Shown here one piece after another: positions 8,483 to 17,067 of a stretch of DNA of 64,000 nucleotides; position 1 is the first letter of the stretch, and each line of letters begins with the position of its first letter. Below the pieces are notes generated by a model. The model worked only from the letters and a program-made list of their open reading frames with translations. It was not told the DNA's origin and did no database searches. The DNA comes from Streptomyces pactum (GTDB lineage: Bacteria; Actinomycetota; Actinomycetes; Streptomycetales; Streptomycetaceae): positions 1,674,001 to 1,738,000 of the forward strand of contig NZ_JACYXC010000001.1 in assembly GCF_016031615.1 (NCBI RefSeq), read 5' to 3'. A program made the translations under genes and the position numbers.

Positions 8483-8950
8483 TCAGAGACGGACCTGGAC
8501 CGCCCCGGACAGCCGGTCGTGCAGCCCCCGGCCGTCACGGTCCCAGATCACCGCCGGGATGATCAGCACCAGGAGCACCGAGCGGAGCATCACCCGCGGC
8601 AGCGAGAGCCGCTCGCCCCGGGCCCCGATGACCCGCAGCCGGAACACCATCTTGCCCGGGGTGGACCCGAGGGTGCCCAGGGTCAGCACGCTGAGCACGA
8701 AGAAGACGCCCACCGCCCAGTTGCCGGCCCGCTGCGCGTCGCCGCCGGAGAACAGCCCGTACGCGATGAGCATGCACAGCGCCCAGTCGATGAACAGCGC
8801 ACCGATGCGCCGTCCGGACGGTGCGATCGCCCCCGGACCCTCCTCGGGCAGTCCCAGCTGCTGGCCGCGGTAGCCGAAGTCGACGCCCATCTCCTCGGCC
8901 GCTGCCCGCGGCCCGGAGAGCCAGGATCCGATTGCTTGCCTGTTGTCCAC
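8483..8950 (-). CDS. RDD family membrane protein
   Basis: The 155-residue product is a small RDD-domain protein with three predicted membrane segments. The family signature appears as PSGRRIGALFIDWALCML in the first segment, a second segment GNWAVGVFFVLSVLTLGTL followed by GSTPGKMVFRLRV, and the terminal GRGLHDRLSGAVQV that ends RDD proteins. The GTG at 8950 is chosen because VDNRQAIGSWLSGPR begins the conserved region; longer versions add only Arg/Pro-rich sequence. It is divergent from glnA, and this arrangement is conserved next to glnA in streptomycetes. Role unknown; RDD proteins have been linked to ion transport in some bacteria. Confidence 0.85.
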   Translation of the reverse strand: MDNRQAIGSWLSGPRAAAEEMGVDFGYRGQQLGLPEEGPGAIAPSGRRIGALFIDWALCMLIAYGLFSGGDAQRAGNWAVGVFFVLSVLTLGTLGSTPGKMVFRLRVIGARGERLSLPRVMLRSVLLVLIIPAVIWDRDGRGLHDRLSGAVQVRL

Positions 8951-9256
8951 CCGACCACGGTACTGCGGCGGCCGGTACTCCCCAGCCGCCGGGGGCCGCG
9001 CGACCGGCCCCGACCGCCGCACCGCCCCGGACCCGGCAGTCCGCGCCGCCTGGGCCCCGGCATCCGCCCCGCCCCCGACGGACCTCCGCACACCCCGCTG
9101 CCGGTGCCTCCCCCCGCACCACCGCCGCCCGACCCCGCCGCGGGCCACCCCGCAGCGCGGGGTCCCGCCCGGACAGGGCCTCCCCGCGGTACGGCGCGGG
9201 CCCTGACGTGAACACCACGCACCCCACCGGTCCCCTACGTCTCCCCCGCAACCCGG

Positions 9257-9294
9257 TTAACCTGGGTGAAACAGATGGGTCATGCCCGGGAAAT
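9257..9294 (+). promoter_or_regulatory. GlnR operator upstream of glnA
   Basis: Four boxes spaced by 6 bases fit the GlnR consensus gTnAc-n6-GaAAc-n6-gTnAc-n6-GaAAc: ttaac (9257-9261), gaaac (9268-9272), gtcat (9279-9283) and gaaat (9290-9294). GlnR is the OmpR-type regulator of nitrogen metabolism in actinomycetes, and glnA is its classic target. The site lies 95 bases before the glnA start. Confidence 0.85.
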
Positions 9295-9388
9295 CCCGGT
9301 TACCTAGGGTCGGGGCCAGCGCGCCACCGCACACGGACCGCGCCACCGAAGCAACCCCGTCCCCCGCGGCCGGGCTAGGAGGAGTTGG

Positions 9389-10798
<1,410 letters not shown>

Positions 10799-10901
10799 TG
10801 AGCGAGGCCGGGTAACCTGGGCAAAAAGCCCTAAAACAGGCCGTGACCTGCGGAGAGGCATCCCCGCGGTCCCGGCCGGTAGCCCGGCCTGAGGAACGTC
10901 G

Positions 10902-10941
10902 GCGAGGGCCGTTACCCCCGAAGCGGGGTAGCGGCCCTCGC
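10902..10941 (+). terminator. Hairpin after glnA
   Basis: The arms gcgagggccgttaccccc and ggggtagcggccctcgc pair over about 17 bases with one mismatch (g-t) around a short loop, then ctctttcc follows. It lies 103 bases after the glnA stop. Confidence 0.7.
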
Positions 10942-11100
10942 TCTTTCCGCCGGCCAGGTGGGACGGCTTCGCCGGGGACGTGGTTGTCCGTACCGGGGTC
11001 GCGGGAAGACTCCTGACGGCGCTGTCCTCGACCGGGCACCGCTGAGCGGGACCGTGACCACCGCGGGCGACGGCCGGGCCGCTGCCGGAGGGAGACGGAT

Positions 11101-11586
11101 ATGACGGACAGGTGGCTTCCGCCGGAGGAGTACATCGAGACCATCGCCCGGGCCACGTCCTACGCCTGCCTCTACTTCACCGATACCGCCGGCCGTCCGT
11201 TCCAGCTGCGCTCCCGCGACGAGGCGGAGGTCTGGCAGTGGCCGGGCGGCAACCTGGAGCACGGCGAGACGCCGTGGGAGGGTGCCCGGCGCGAGTGCCT
11301 GGAGGAGACCGGCATCGACTTCCGGGGGCCGCGGCGTCTGCTCGGCGTCCACTTCCTCCCGCGGCGGACGCGCTGGCCGGTCAACCACATCGGTTTCATC
11401 TTCGACGGCGGTGAACTCACCGACGTCCAGCTGGCCCGGGTGCGGCTCACCGACGAGCACACCGAGTGGCGGGTGGCCACGGTCGAGGGATGGCGGGGGC
11501 AGATGCGGCCGGACGGCTTCGCACGCCTCGACGCCATCAGCACCGCGCGGGCGACGGGTGCCGTCGCCTACCTGGAAGGGGCCTGA
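11101..11586 (+). CDS. Nudix hydrolase
   Basis: The 161-residue product has a complete Nudix box at about residues 42-64 (GGNLEHGETPWEGARRE then CLEETGI), matching GX5EX7REUXEEXGU, which binds the metal that hydrolyses nucleoside diphosphates linked to another group. The flanking WQWPGG strand is typical. The ATG at 11101 follows ggagggagac. It stands alone, with hairpins on both sides (10902-10941 and 11589-11618). The substrate cannot be read from the sequence. Confidence 0.9.
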   Translation: MTDRWLPPEEYIETIARATSYACLYFTDTAGRPFQLRSRDEAEVWQWPGGNLEHGETPWEGARRECLEETGIDFRGPRRLLGVHFLPRRTRWPVNHIGFIFDGGELTDVQLARVRLTDEHTEWRVATVEGWRGQMRPDGFARLDAISTARATGAVAYLEGA

Positions 11587-11588
11587 GC

Positions 11589-11618
11589 CCCCGGGAACGC
11601 ATCCCCGCGTTCCCGGGG
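11589..11618. terminator. Hairpin between convergent Nudix and monooxygenase genes
   Basis: Arms ccccgggaacgc (11589-11600) and gcgttcccgggg (11607-11618) are exact complements around a 6-base loop. It starts 3 bases after the Nudix stop and lies 15 bases from the end of the convergent flavoprotein gene, so it can serve both. Confidence 0.75.
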
Positions 11619-11632
11619 AGGGCCGGACGGAG

Positions 11633-12958
11633 CTACCCCCGGGGCCGGCCGCCGCGGAGGGCGCTGGCCAGCAGGCGGGGGCGGAAGAGGTGGGCGGGGG
11701 AACGGTCCATGCCGACCACCCGCATCAGGGCGCCCGCGGCCTCCTGGTCCGTCTCGGCGGCGCGTGCCATCCGGCGCATGTACGCGGACCCCAGCACGAC
11801 CCCGGGCTGGCGCAGCCGCGAGGTGCCGGCCAGCGGGGCGTCGCCCATGACGGCGAACTGCCAGGCCGGCGCGGTGATCCGGGCCGCCGCCCGGAAGTAG
11901 CGGCGCCACAGCCCGTGGGTCCCGCCGCGCAGTTGCCGGCCCAGCTCCCGGGCCTGGGCGGCGGCGATGGTCATCCCCGAGCCGTACACCGGGTTGACGC
12001 TGCACAGGGCGTCGCCGGTGACCAGGAAGCCCTCCGGGAAGCGGTCCAGGCGGTCGTAGCGGCGGCGGATCCCGGCCGGGTACTGCATCACCTGGATGTC
12101 GCTGACGGCGGTGCCCCGGGCCAGCGCCTTGAGCACGTACTCCGGCGCCAGTTCCGCGATCCCGGCGGCGAACTCGTCCGGATCGGCGGTCGGGCGGTGA
12201 TCGCCGTAGCCGTAGAGGGAGAGCGACCACCGGTGGTTCTCCCGGGACACGAAGGCGATCCCCCGTGGATGGGCCGGCTGCGGGCTGACGCTGACCAGCC
12301 GGTCGTTGCCGAGGACGTCCGGCGGCAGTTCGTACAGGCGGGTGGCGTAGCTGATGCCGACCGGCACGCGCTGCTCGGCCGGCTCCGGGTAGCCGAGCGT
12401 CCGCAGCCACGCCCGTGCCCGGCCGGAGCGCCCCGTCGCGTCCACCACGAGGTCCGCGGCGAGGTCCTCCCGCTCCCCCGACCCGCTGCGGCCGACGGTC
12501 ACCCCGGTCACCCGGTAGCCGCCGGTGGTGAGCAGGCCCACCGCCTCCCAGCCGCGCCGCACCGTGACGTTCGGCAGCGCCCGCACCCGCTCGGCGACGC
12601 GGTGCTCCAGCAGCGGGCGGCTGAGGAGCACCGTCTCCCTGCCGATCTCGGTCTGCCGGAGTTCATGGCCGTAGATGTACACCCGGTGCTGGGTGAGGAC
12701 GTTCGCCCGTACCGCGCCGTGCTCGGCACACTCGGCGATGATGCCGGGGAAGAGCGAGTCGAATAAGTCGGACGCCTTGAGCAGCAGCCCGTGCGGGTGG
12801 TGTCCCTGCGGGATGCCGCGCCGCGGACCGTCGTCGGTGGGCGTCGCGTCGCGCTCCACCACCGTCACCCGCCGGAAGTGCTGCGCGAGCACCCGGGCGG
12901 TGAACAGCCCGCTCATCCCGGCTCCGAGCACCACCGCGTGGTCCGGTGAAGTCGCCAT
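11633..12958 (-). CDS. FAD-dependent monooxygenase, possible epoxidase
   Basis: The 441-residue flavoprotein starts with a Rossmann motif (VVLGAGMSGLFTARVLAQ) and has the second FAD motif VTGDALCSVNPVYGSGMT near residue 300. The segment RRGIPQGHHPHGLLLKA after the first motif is the kind seen in class A flavoprotein monooxygenases that include polyether epoxidases such as MonCI and LasC, and in geranylgeranyl-reductase-like proteins. The ATG at 12958 is supported by the Rossmann motif starting at residue 8. It is divergent from the isonitrile-PKS genes across a 1.26-kb gap and convergent with the Nudix gene. I infer, without proof, that it could tailor the cluster product by epoxidation or hydroxylation. 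Confidence 0.75.
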   Translation of the reverse strand: MATSPDHAVVLGAGMSGLFTARVLAQHFRRVTVVERDATPTDDGPRRGIPQGHHPHGLLLKASDLFDSLFPGIIAECAEHGAVRANVLTQHRVYIYGHELRQTEIGRETVLLSRPLLEHRVAERVRALPNVTVRRGWEAVGLLTTGGYRVTGVTVGRSGSGEREDLAADLVVDATGRSGRARAWLRTLGYPEPAEQRVPVGISYATRLYELPPDVLGNDRLVSVSPQPAHPRGIAFVSRENHRWSLSLYGYGDHRPTADPDEFAAGIAELAPEYVLKALARGTAVSDIQVMQYPAGIRRRYDRLDRFPEGFLVTGDALCSVNPVYGSGMTIAAAQARELGRQLRGGTHGLWRRYFRAAARITAPAWQFAVMGDAPLAGTSRLRQPGVVLGSAYMRRMARAAETDQEAAGALMRVVGMDRSPAHLFRPRLLASALRGGRPRG

Positions 12959-13357
12959 GGTCGGTTTCCCCTTCTGTGATCGGTTCCGCTGCGTACACGG
13001 GATGCGCCGAGCCTCGGAGTCGTCATCGTCGCCAGGAGGAGGGAGAAGGTTCGGAGGAGGGAGAGGACGAGGGGTGGAGGTGGAGGGAAGGGCCGGGTGG
13101 CGGGGAGGGGTCAGCCGCGCGTGGCGGTGCCGGCGGGTCCGCCCGGTCGCGGCCCCCGGCGGTCTCCGGTGCGGGGCACGGCGGTCGCCGGCCGCCGGAC
13201 GGCCCGGCGCGCCCCGCCGGGCGGCGCCGGTCGTGCCGGGCGCGCACGGTGTGCCGCCGCTCCGCCCGCCGGGACGTGGCGCGCCGGCCCGTCCCGCCGT
13301 ACCGGGTACGACGGCGGACGCGGGCAGGTCGAGGTCCCGGATCCACCCCCCTTGATC

Positions 13358-13383
13358 CCCATGGGCAGATGATCTCCCATGGG
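13358..13383. promoter_or_regulatory. Paired CCCATGGG palindromes, operator candidate
   Basis: The palindromic octamer CCCATGGG occurs at 13358-13365 and again at 13376-13383, 18 bases centre to centre, inside a longer direct repeat (gatccccatggg, then gatctcccatggg). It lies 400 bases upstream of the divergent monooxygenase start. The binding protein is unknown. Confidence 0.35.
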
Positions 13384-13426
13384 TGGTCACCGAACAACCA
13401 CGCCTCCCTCGTACGGTCATGCGGGA

Positions 13427-13470
13427 CCAGGGGCGTGCGGAACCGGGGGCGTGCGGAACCGGGGGCGTGG
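13427..13470. repeat. 16-bp tandem repeat, about three copies
   Basis: The unit gggggcgtgcggaacc occurs just under three times in a row, with small changes in the first and last copies. No coding role is visible. Confidence 0.7.
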
Positions 13471-14220
13471 GGCGGCCCGGCGACCGGCGGAGAGCGCGGG
13501 CCGTCCCGGCGGGCCGGCCGCCCCACGGGCACCCCACGGGCGGTCCGCCGGGCGGAAGCGGCCGGGGACGGGTGACCGGAAGCGGACCCGCGATGGCTGG
13601 CGGCGGACCCCACGGCGTCGGTGGCGGACCGCGGGGTGCCCGGCCCGCGGACCGCGGGTGTGGCGGCGGCAGGCCCGGCGGTCCGCACCGGCCCGGCGGA
13701 TCGCCGGAGGGCGGCACCGCACCGCCGGGGGCCGGTCTCCGGCCGGCGGGCCCGGGACCCGGGTGCCGGGCCGGGCGTCCGTACCCCCGCCCGGCCCGCG
13801 GTGTGCAGGCCCCGCGGCCCTACCACGGCGGGGCGCGGCCCGGCACCGTCCGTCGGTCCCGGGCGCGGCGAGCCCAGCGGTGGTCAGGGGGGATTCCGGT
13901 GTGCCGCGAGGGAGGTTCCACCGGCGCTCAGGTGTAAATATCAACGCGTCATCCGATGGTGTGCAGGGCCGCATGCCGGGGGGCCGGGAGGGGCACGCTG
14001 TCGCCCGAACGGTAGGCGTTCCGGCGGGAATCCGACCGGAAGCCCGGAACGGCTCCGGCCGGCCCGGGCCCGTTCCGCCGGCGCCTGCGCCGCGCCGCCC
14101 GGGCCCGCCGGGTGCGCGGCGCGCGGTGCGGAGCGGGACGGCCGGGGGCAGCGGCGCGGAAGCGCCGGACGTAAGAACCGGCCGGCCGGCCGGGCACCCA
14201 CACGGAAAGCGGGGGTGGCG

Positions 14221-15036
14221 ATGGCCACGCGGGACGACGAGGCACTGTGGATCCGCGGCTTCCGCCCGCCCGGTGGGGCCGCGGTGCGGCTGGTCTGCTT
14301 TCCGCACGCGGGTGGCTCGGCCAGCTTCTACGGCCCGATGGCCCGGTCCTTCCCGCCCCAGGCCGAGGTGCTCGCCGTGCAGTACCCCGGGCGCCAGGAC
14401 CGCAGGTCCGAACCGGTGGTCCGGGACATCCGCGAACTGGCCCGGCGGATCGCGCCGGTCCTGGAACCGGCCGTCGCCGCTGGGCCGGTGGCCTTCTTCG
14501 GGCACAGCATGGGCGCCGTGGTGGCCTTCGAGACCGTGCGGGAACTCCAGCGGCGTACCGGCCGGGCGCCGGTGGCGCTGTTCGCCTCCGGCAGGCGCGG
14601 GCCGTCCACCGTACGGCGGGAGTCCTTGCACCGGGACGGCGACGAGGCCATCCTCGCCGAGCTGCGGGCGCTCAACGGCACCGATTCGGTGATCCTCCAG
14701 GACGATGACCTGCTCCGGATGGTGCTGCCCGCCCTGCGCGGTGACTACCAGGCCATCGAGACCTACCGCTGCGCCCCCGACGCCACGGTGGACTGCCCGG
14801 TCCTCGCCCTGATCGGCGACCGGGACCCGCGGGTGACCGCGGAGGAGGCGCGGGTGTGGCAGCGGCACACCACCGGGCGCTTCGACCTCCAGTTCTTCGA
14901 CGGCGGTCACTTCTACCTGGTGCCCCGGGCAACCGAGGTGATGGACCGCGTCGCCGCCGGACTCCAGGAGTACGCGGCGGTACCGGTAGATCCGACCCCC
15001 CGGGCCGCCGGACGGACGGCGGCTCCCGGATGCTGA
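14221..15036 (+). CDS. Type II thioesterase of the isonitrile-PKS cluster
   Basis: The 271-residue alpha/beta hydrolase is a type II (editing) thioesterase, which frees stalled or wrong acyl groups from carrier proteins. It starts with the family segment VRLVCFPHAGGSASFY and has the catalytic triad: Ser96 in GHSMG, Asp202 in GDRDPRV and His230 in GGHFYL. The ATG at 14221 is chosen; a GTG two codons earlier is possible. It is the first gene of a six-gene run on the + strand, 16 bases before the DUF5988 gene, and most likely serves the PKS at 17068 or a free-standing carrier protein. Confidence 0.92.
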   Translation: MATRDDEALWIRGFRPPGGAAVRLVCFPHAGGSASFYGPMARSFPPQAEVLAVQYPGRQDRRSEPVVRDIRELARRIAPVLEPAVAAGPVAFFGHSMGAVVAFETVRELQRRTGRAPVALFASGRRGPSTVRRESLHRDGDEAILAELRALNGTDSVILQDDDLLRMVLPALRGDYQAIETYRCAPDATVDCPVLALIGDRDPRVTAEEARVWQRHTTGRFDLQFFDGGHFYLVPRATEVMDRVAAGLQEYAAVPVDPTPRAAGRTAAPGC

Positions 15037-15052
15037 CGAAAGGCGTACCCCC

Positions 15053-15322
15053 ATGGACACCTGCCAGAACGACCCCGCACAGACCTCCGGCACCGACCCG
15101 GCCACGGCCGCGGCACCGGGGAACGTGATCCTCCGCGGCGGCCCGGTGAACGAACCGGCGGACGCCGAGAGCGTCGTGACCGTGCCGGACACCGAACAGG
15201 TGCTGAAGCTCTGCAAGGGCAGCCACTACGACCACTACCTGCCCACCGCGGACTGGGAGGTGCGGTCCGGCCACCGGCTGCGGGTGTTCCGCTGGAGCCA
15301 CCGCACCCGCGTGGCCGAATGA
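15053..15322 (+). CDS. DUF5988 small protein
   Basis: The 89-residue product belongs to the DUF5988 family, small proteins often found in actinomycete biosynthetic clusters with no known biochemical role. The family pattern is visible: NVILRGGPVNEP, then VTVPDTEQVLKLCKGSHYDHY, and the ending LRVFRWSHRTRVAE. The ATG at 15053 follows cgaaaggcg. It lies between the thioesterase and the dioxygenase; 222 bases of GC-rich DNA without a gene separate it from the latter. The family name is from memory and fairly sure; no function should be inferred. Confidence 0.75.
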   Translation: MDTCQNDPAQTSGTDPATAAAPGNVILRGGPVNEPADAESVVTVPDTEQVLKLCKGSHYDHYLPTADWEVRSGHRLRVFRWSHRTRVAE

Positions 15323-15544
15323 CCGCTTCGTACCGCCGGCACCCCGGACCCCGGCACTGCCCCCGACACGGCGGCCGGCACGCGGCCGGACGCGCCGGTC
15401 CCCGGCCGGACCCCGGCACCCGGCGCGCGGCGGGACACCGCGGCACACCTACCGGGGCCCGGCGCCCCGGCGCCCGGCGCGGGGGTCCGCGGCGTCCGGC
15501 ACCGGGCCCGGCTCCACAGCATCCGTCACGACGTAGGGGACACC

Positions 15545-16456
15545 ATGAGCACCATCCCGCGCACCGGCTCCGGCATGGGTCTGACGATCGAGGGGTTCGA
15601 CGTCCTGGGCGCCCCGGCGGACCGGCTCCGGGAGCTCAAGGAGCAGGTCTACCGGCACAAGATCGTGGTGCTGCGCGACCAGCGGCTGACGCCGGCCGGG
15701 TTCGTCGCCCTCGGCCGGCGGCTCGGCGAGGTGGAGACGTACTACCAGCCGATGTACCACCACCCCGAGCACCCGGAGATCTTCGTCTCCTCCCACCGGG
15801 GGGCCCGCCGGGAGGGGGACGGCGCGCAGCTCGGCGTGCCGCGGACGGGGACGTTCTGGCACCACGACTACGCGTTCATGCCGCGCCCGTTCGGTCTGAC
15901 GCTGGTCTGGCCCCAGGTGGTCCCGGAGCGGGACCGCGGCACCTACTTCATCGACATGGGCGCGGCGTACCGGAAGCTCCCCGACGCGCTGAAGGCGGAG
16001 ATCGCCGGCACGTTCGGCCTGAACAGCGTGCGGCGGTACTTCAAGATCCGGCCCAGCGACGTCTACCGGCCGGTCTGCGAGGTCCTGGCGGAGATCGAGG
16101 AGGTGACCCCGGCGTGCGCCCATCCCACGGTCTTCGCCCACCCGGTCACCGGTGAGCGGGTCCTCTACGTCAGCGAGGCCGTCACCTGCGGTCTCCAGGA
16201 CGCCGGCGGCAACCCGCTGCGCGACGGGCTGCTCCGCGAACTCCTCGACGCCTGCGGCCAGTCGGACGGGACCTTCACCCACGAGAACATCCACCTGCAG
16301 ACCTTCGACCGGGGCGACCTGCTGATCTGGGACAACCGCAGTCTGGTGCACCGCGCCCGGCACACGGCCACCCCCGAGCCGGCGGTGTCCTTCCGGGTCA
16401 CCGTGCACGACGAGTACGAGTTCTACCCCGGCATCGGCCGGCCGGCCGGGCGCTGA
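15545..16456 (+). CDS. TauD-type dioxygenase, MmaE/ScoE-like isonitrile synthase
   Basis: The 303-residue product is an Fe(II)/2-oxoglutarate enzyme closest to MmaE (Rv0097) and ScoE, which turn an N-carboxymethyl beta-amino acid into an isonitrile by two oxidations and loss of CO2. Shared stretches are distinctive: YYQPMYHHPEHPEIFVSS, WHHDYAFMPRPF, RGTYFIDMG, FKIRPSDVYRP, and WDNRSLVHRARH. The iron ligands are His106 and Asp108 in the HxD motif and probably His269. The ATG at 15545 follows gtaggggac. Nine bases separate it from the FcoT-type gene, which mirrors the MmaD-MmaE pairing. The family is clear; the exact substrate is inferred. Confidence 0.9.
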   Translation: MSTIPRTGSGMGLTIEGFDVLGAPADRLRELKEQVYRHKIVVLRDQRLTPAGFVALGRRLGEVETYYQPMYHHPEHPEIFVSSHRGARREGDGAQLGVPRTGTFWHHDYAFMPRPFGLTLVWPQVVPERDRGTYFIDMGAAYRKLPDALKAEIAGTFGLNSVRRYFKIRPSDVYRPVCEVLAEIEEVTPACAHPTVFAHPVTGERVLYVSEAVTCGLQDAGGNPLRDGLLRELLDACGQSDGTFTHENIHLQTFDRGDLLIWDNRSLVHRARHTATPEPAVSFRVTVHDEYEFYPGIGRPAGR

Positions 16457-16465
16457 GGGGGCCCG

Positions 16466-17026
16466 GTGACCGTCGGAACGCCCGCCCCGGGGACCGTCAC
16501 GTTCGGCGACGACCCGGACCTGCTCGCCCGGGTGCTGCGGGTCTACCGGCCCGAGTGCCGCTACCTGCGCTCCGCCGCGGTCACGGTCGCCGGACAGCCG
16601 CGGGACGGCGGGACGGCCGGGGTGTGCGGGGAGTTCCACATCCCCCGGTCCTGGTACATCGACGACACCGGGCACTTCAACGCGGTGGAGTTCAACCTCT
16701 GCTACAACCAGATGATCTATTTCCTCCTCGCGAAGTCGGTGCGGGAGAAGGCCGTCCGGCCGTTCGACACCTGGTCCATGGACGATTTCTGGGCCCGGCA
16801 GCTGCCCGACATGTTCATCGTGGACTTCCGCAGCACCTTCCGCCGCCGGATGCGCGGCCGCCGGTTCTGGGGGCAGCTGGACCTGGTCGGCGTCACCGAG
16901 CGGGACGGCGGCAACGGCCCGCTGGTCCTCCTCAGGACGCTCTGCCGCTTCGGCGAGGAGGAGACGCCCGCCTGCCGCGGTGAGGTGCGCATCGCCGTCC
17001 GGAAGGGTCCGCCGTCCCCGCGCTGA
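16466..17026 (+). CDS. FcoT-type thioesterase, MmaD/ScoD-like
   Basis: The 186-residue hot-dog-fold protein matches the FcoT family (Rv0098), which in isonitrile lipopeptide clusters is MmaD/ScoD. That enzyme acts on an enoyl carrier-protein thioester, adds glycine to the beta carbon, and releases the adduct that the dioxygenase then converts. The signature GHFNAVEFNLCYNQMIYF at residues about 69-86 and the later TWSMDDFWARQLPDMFI are as in the family. The start is the GTG at 16466, nine bases after the dioxygenase stop. It is 41 bases from the PKS, which suggests that the PKS provides the enoyl substrate. Confidence 0.88.
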   Translation: MTVGTPAPGTVTFGDDPDLLARVLRVYRPECRYLRSAAVTVAGQPRDGGTAGVCGEFHIPRSWYIDDTGHFNAVEFNLCYNQMIYFLLAKSVREKAVRPFDTWSMDDFWARQLPDMFIVDFRSTFRRRMRGRRFWGQLDLVGVTERDGGNGPLVLLRTLCRFGEEETPACRGEVRIAVRKGPPSPR

Positions 17027-17067
17027 CCCGTTCCGGAGCCCCCCGTCCGCACCAGCGAGCAGGAGTC

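Larger units (their letters stand above)
12959..14220. other. Long divergent gap upstream of the biosynthetic run
   Basis: This 1.26-kb gap separates the divergent monooxygenase and the thioesterase. I see no gene I can defend; the long open frames are Arg/Pro/Gly-rich. It holds a duplicated CCCATGGG site (13358-13383) and a 16-bp tandem repeat (13427-13470). An AT-richer patch, gtgtaaatatcaacgcgtc (about 13933-13950), is the best place for the promoter of the thioesterase operon. Confidence 0.5.

Noticed and set aside
11633..12958. Halogenase
   Set aside because: No WxWxIP-type motif of flavin-dependent halogenases could be found.
15545..16456. Taurine dioxygenase proper (sulfur assimilation)
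   Set aside because: The MmaE/ScoE-specific stretches and the FcoT neighbour fit isonitrile formation far better; no sulfonate transport genes.
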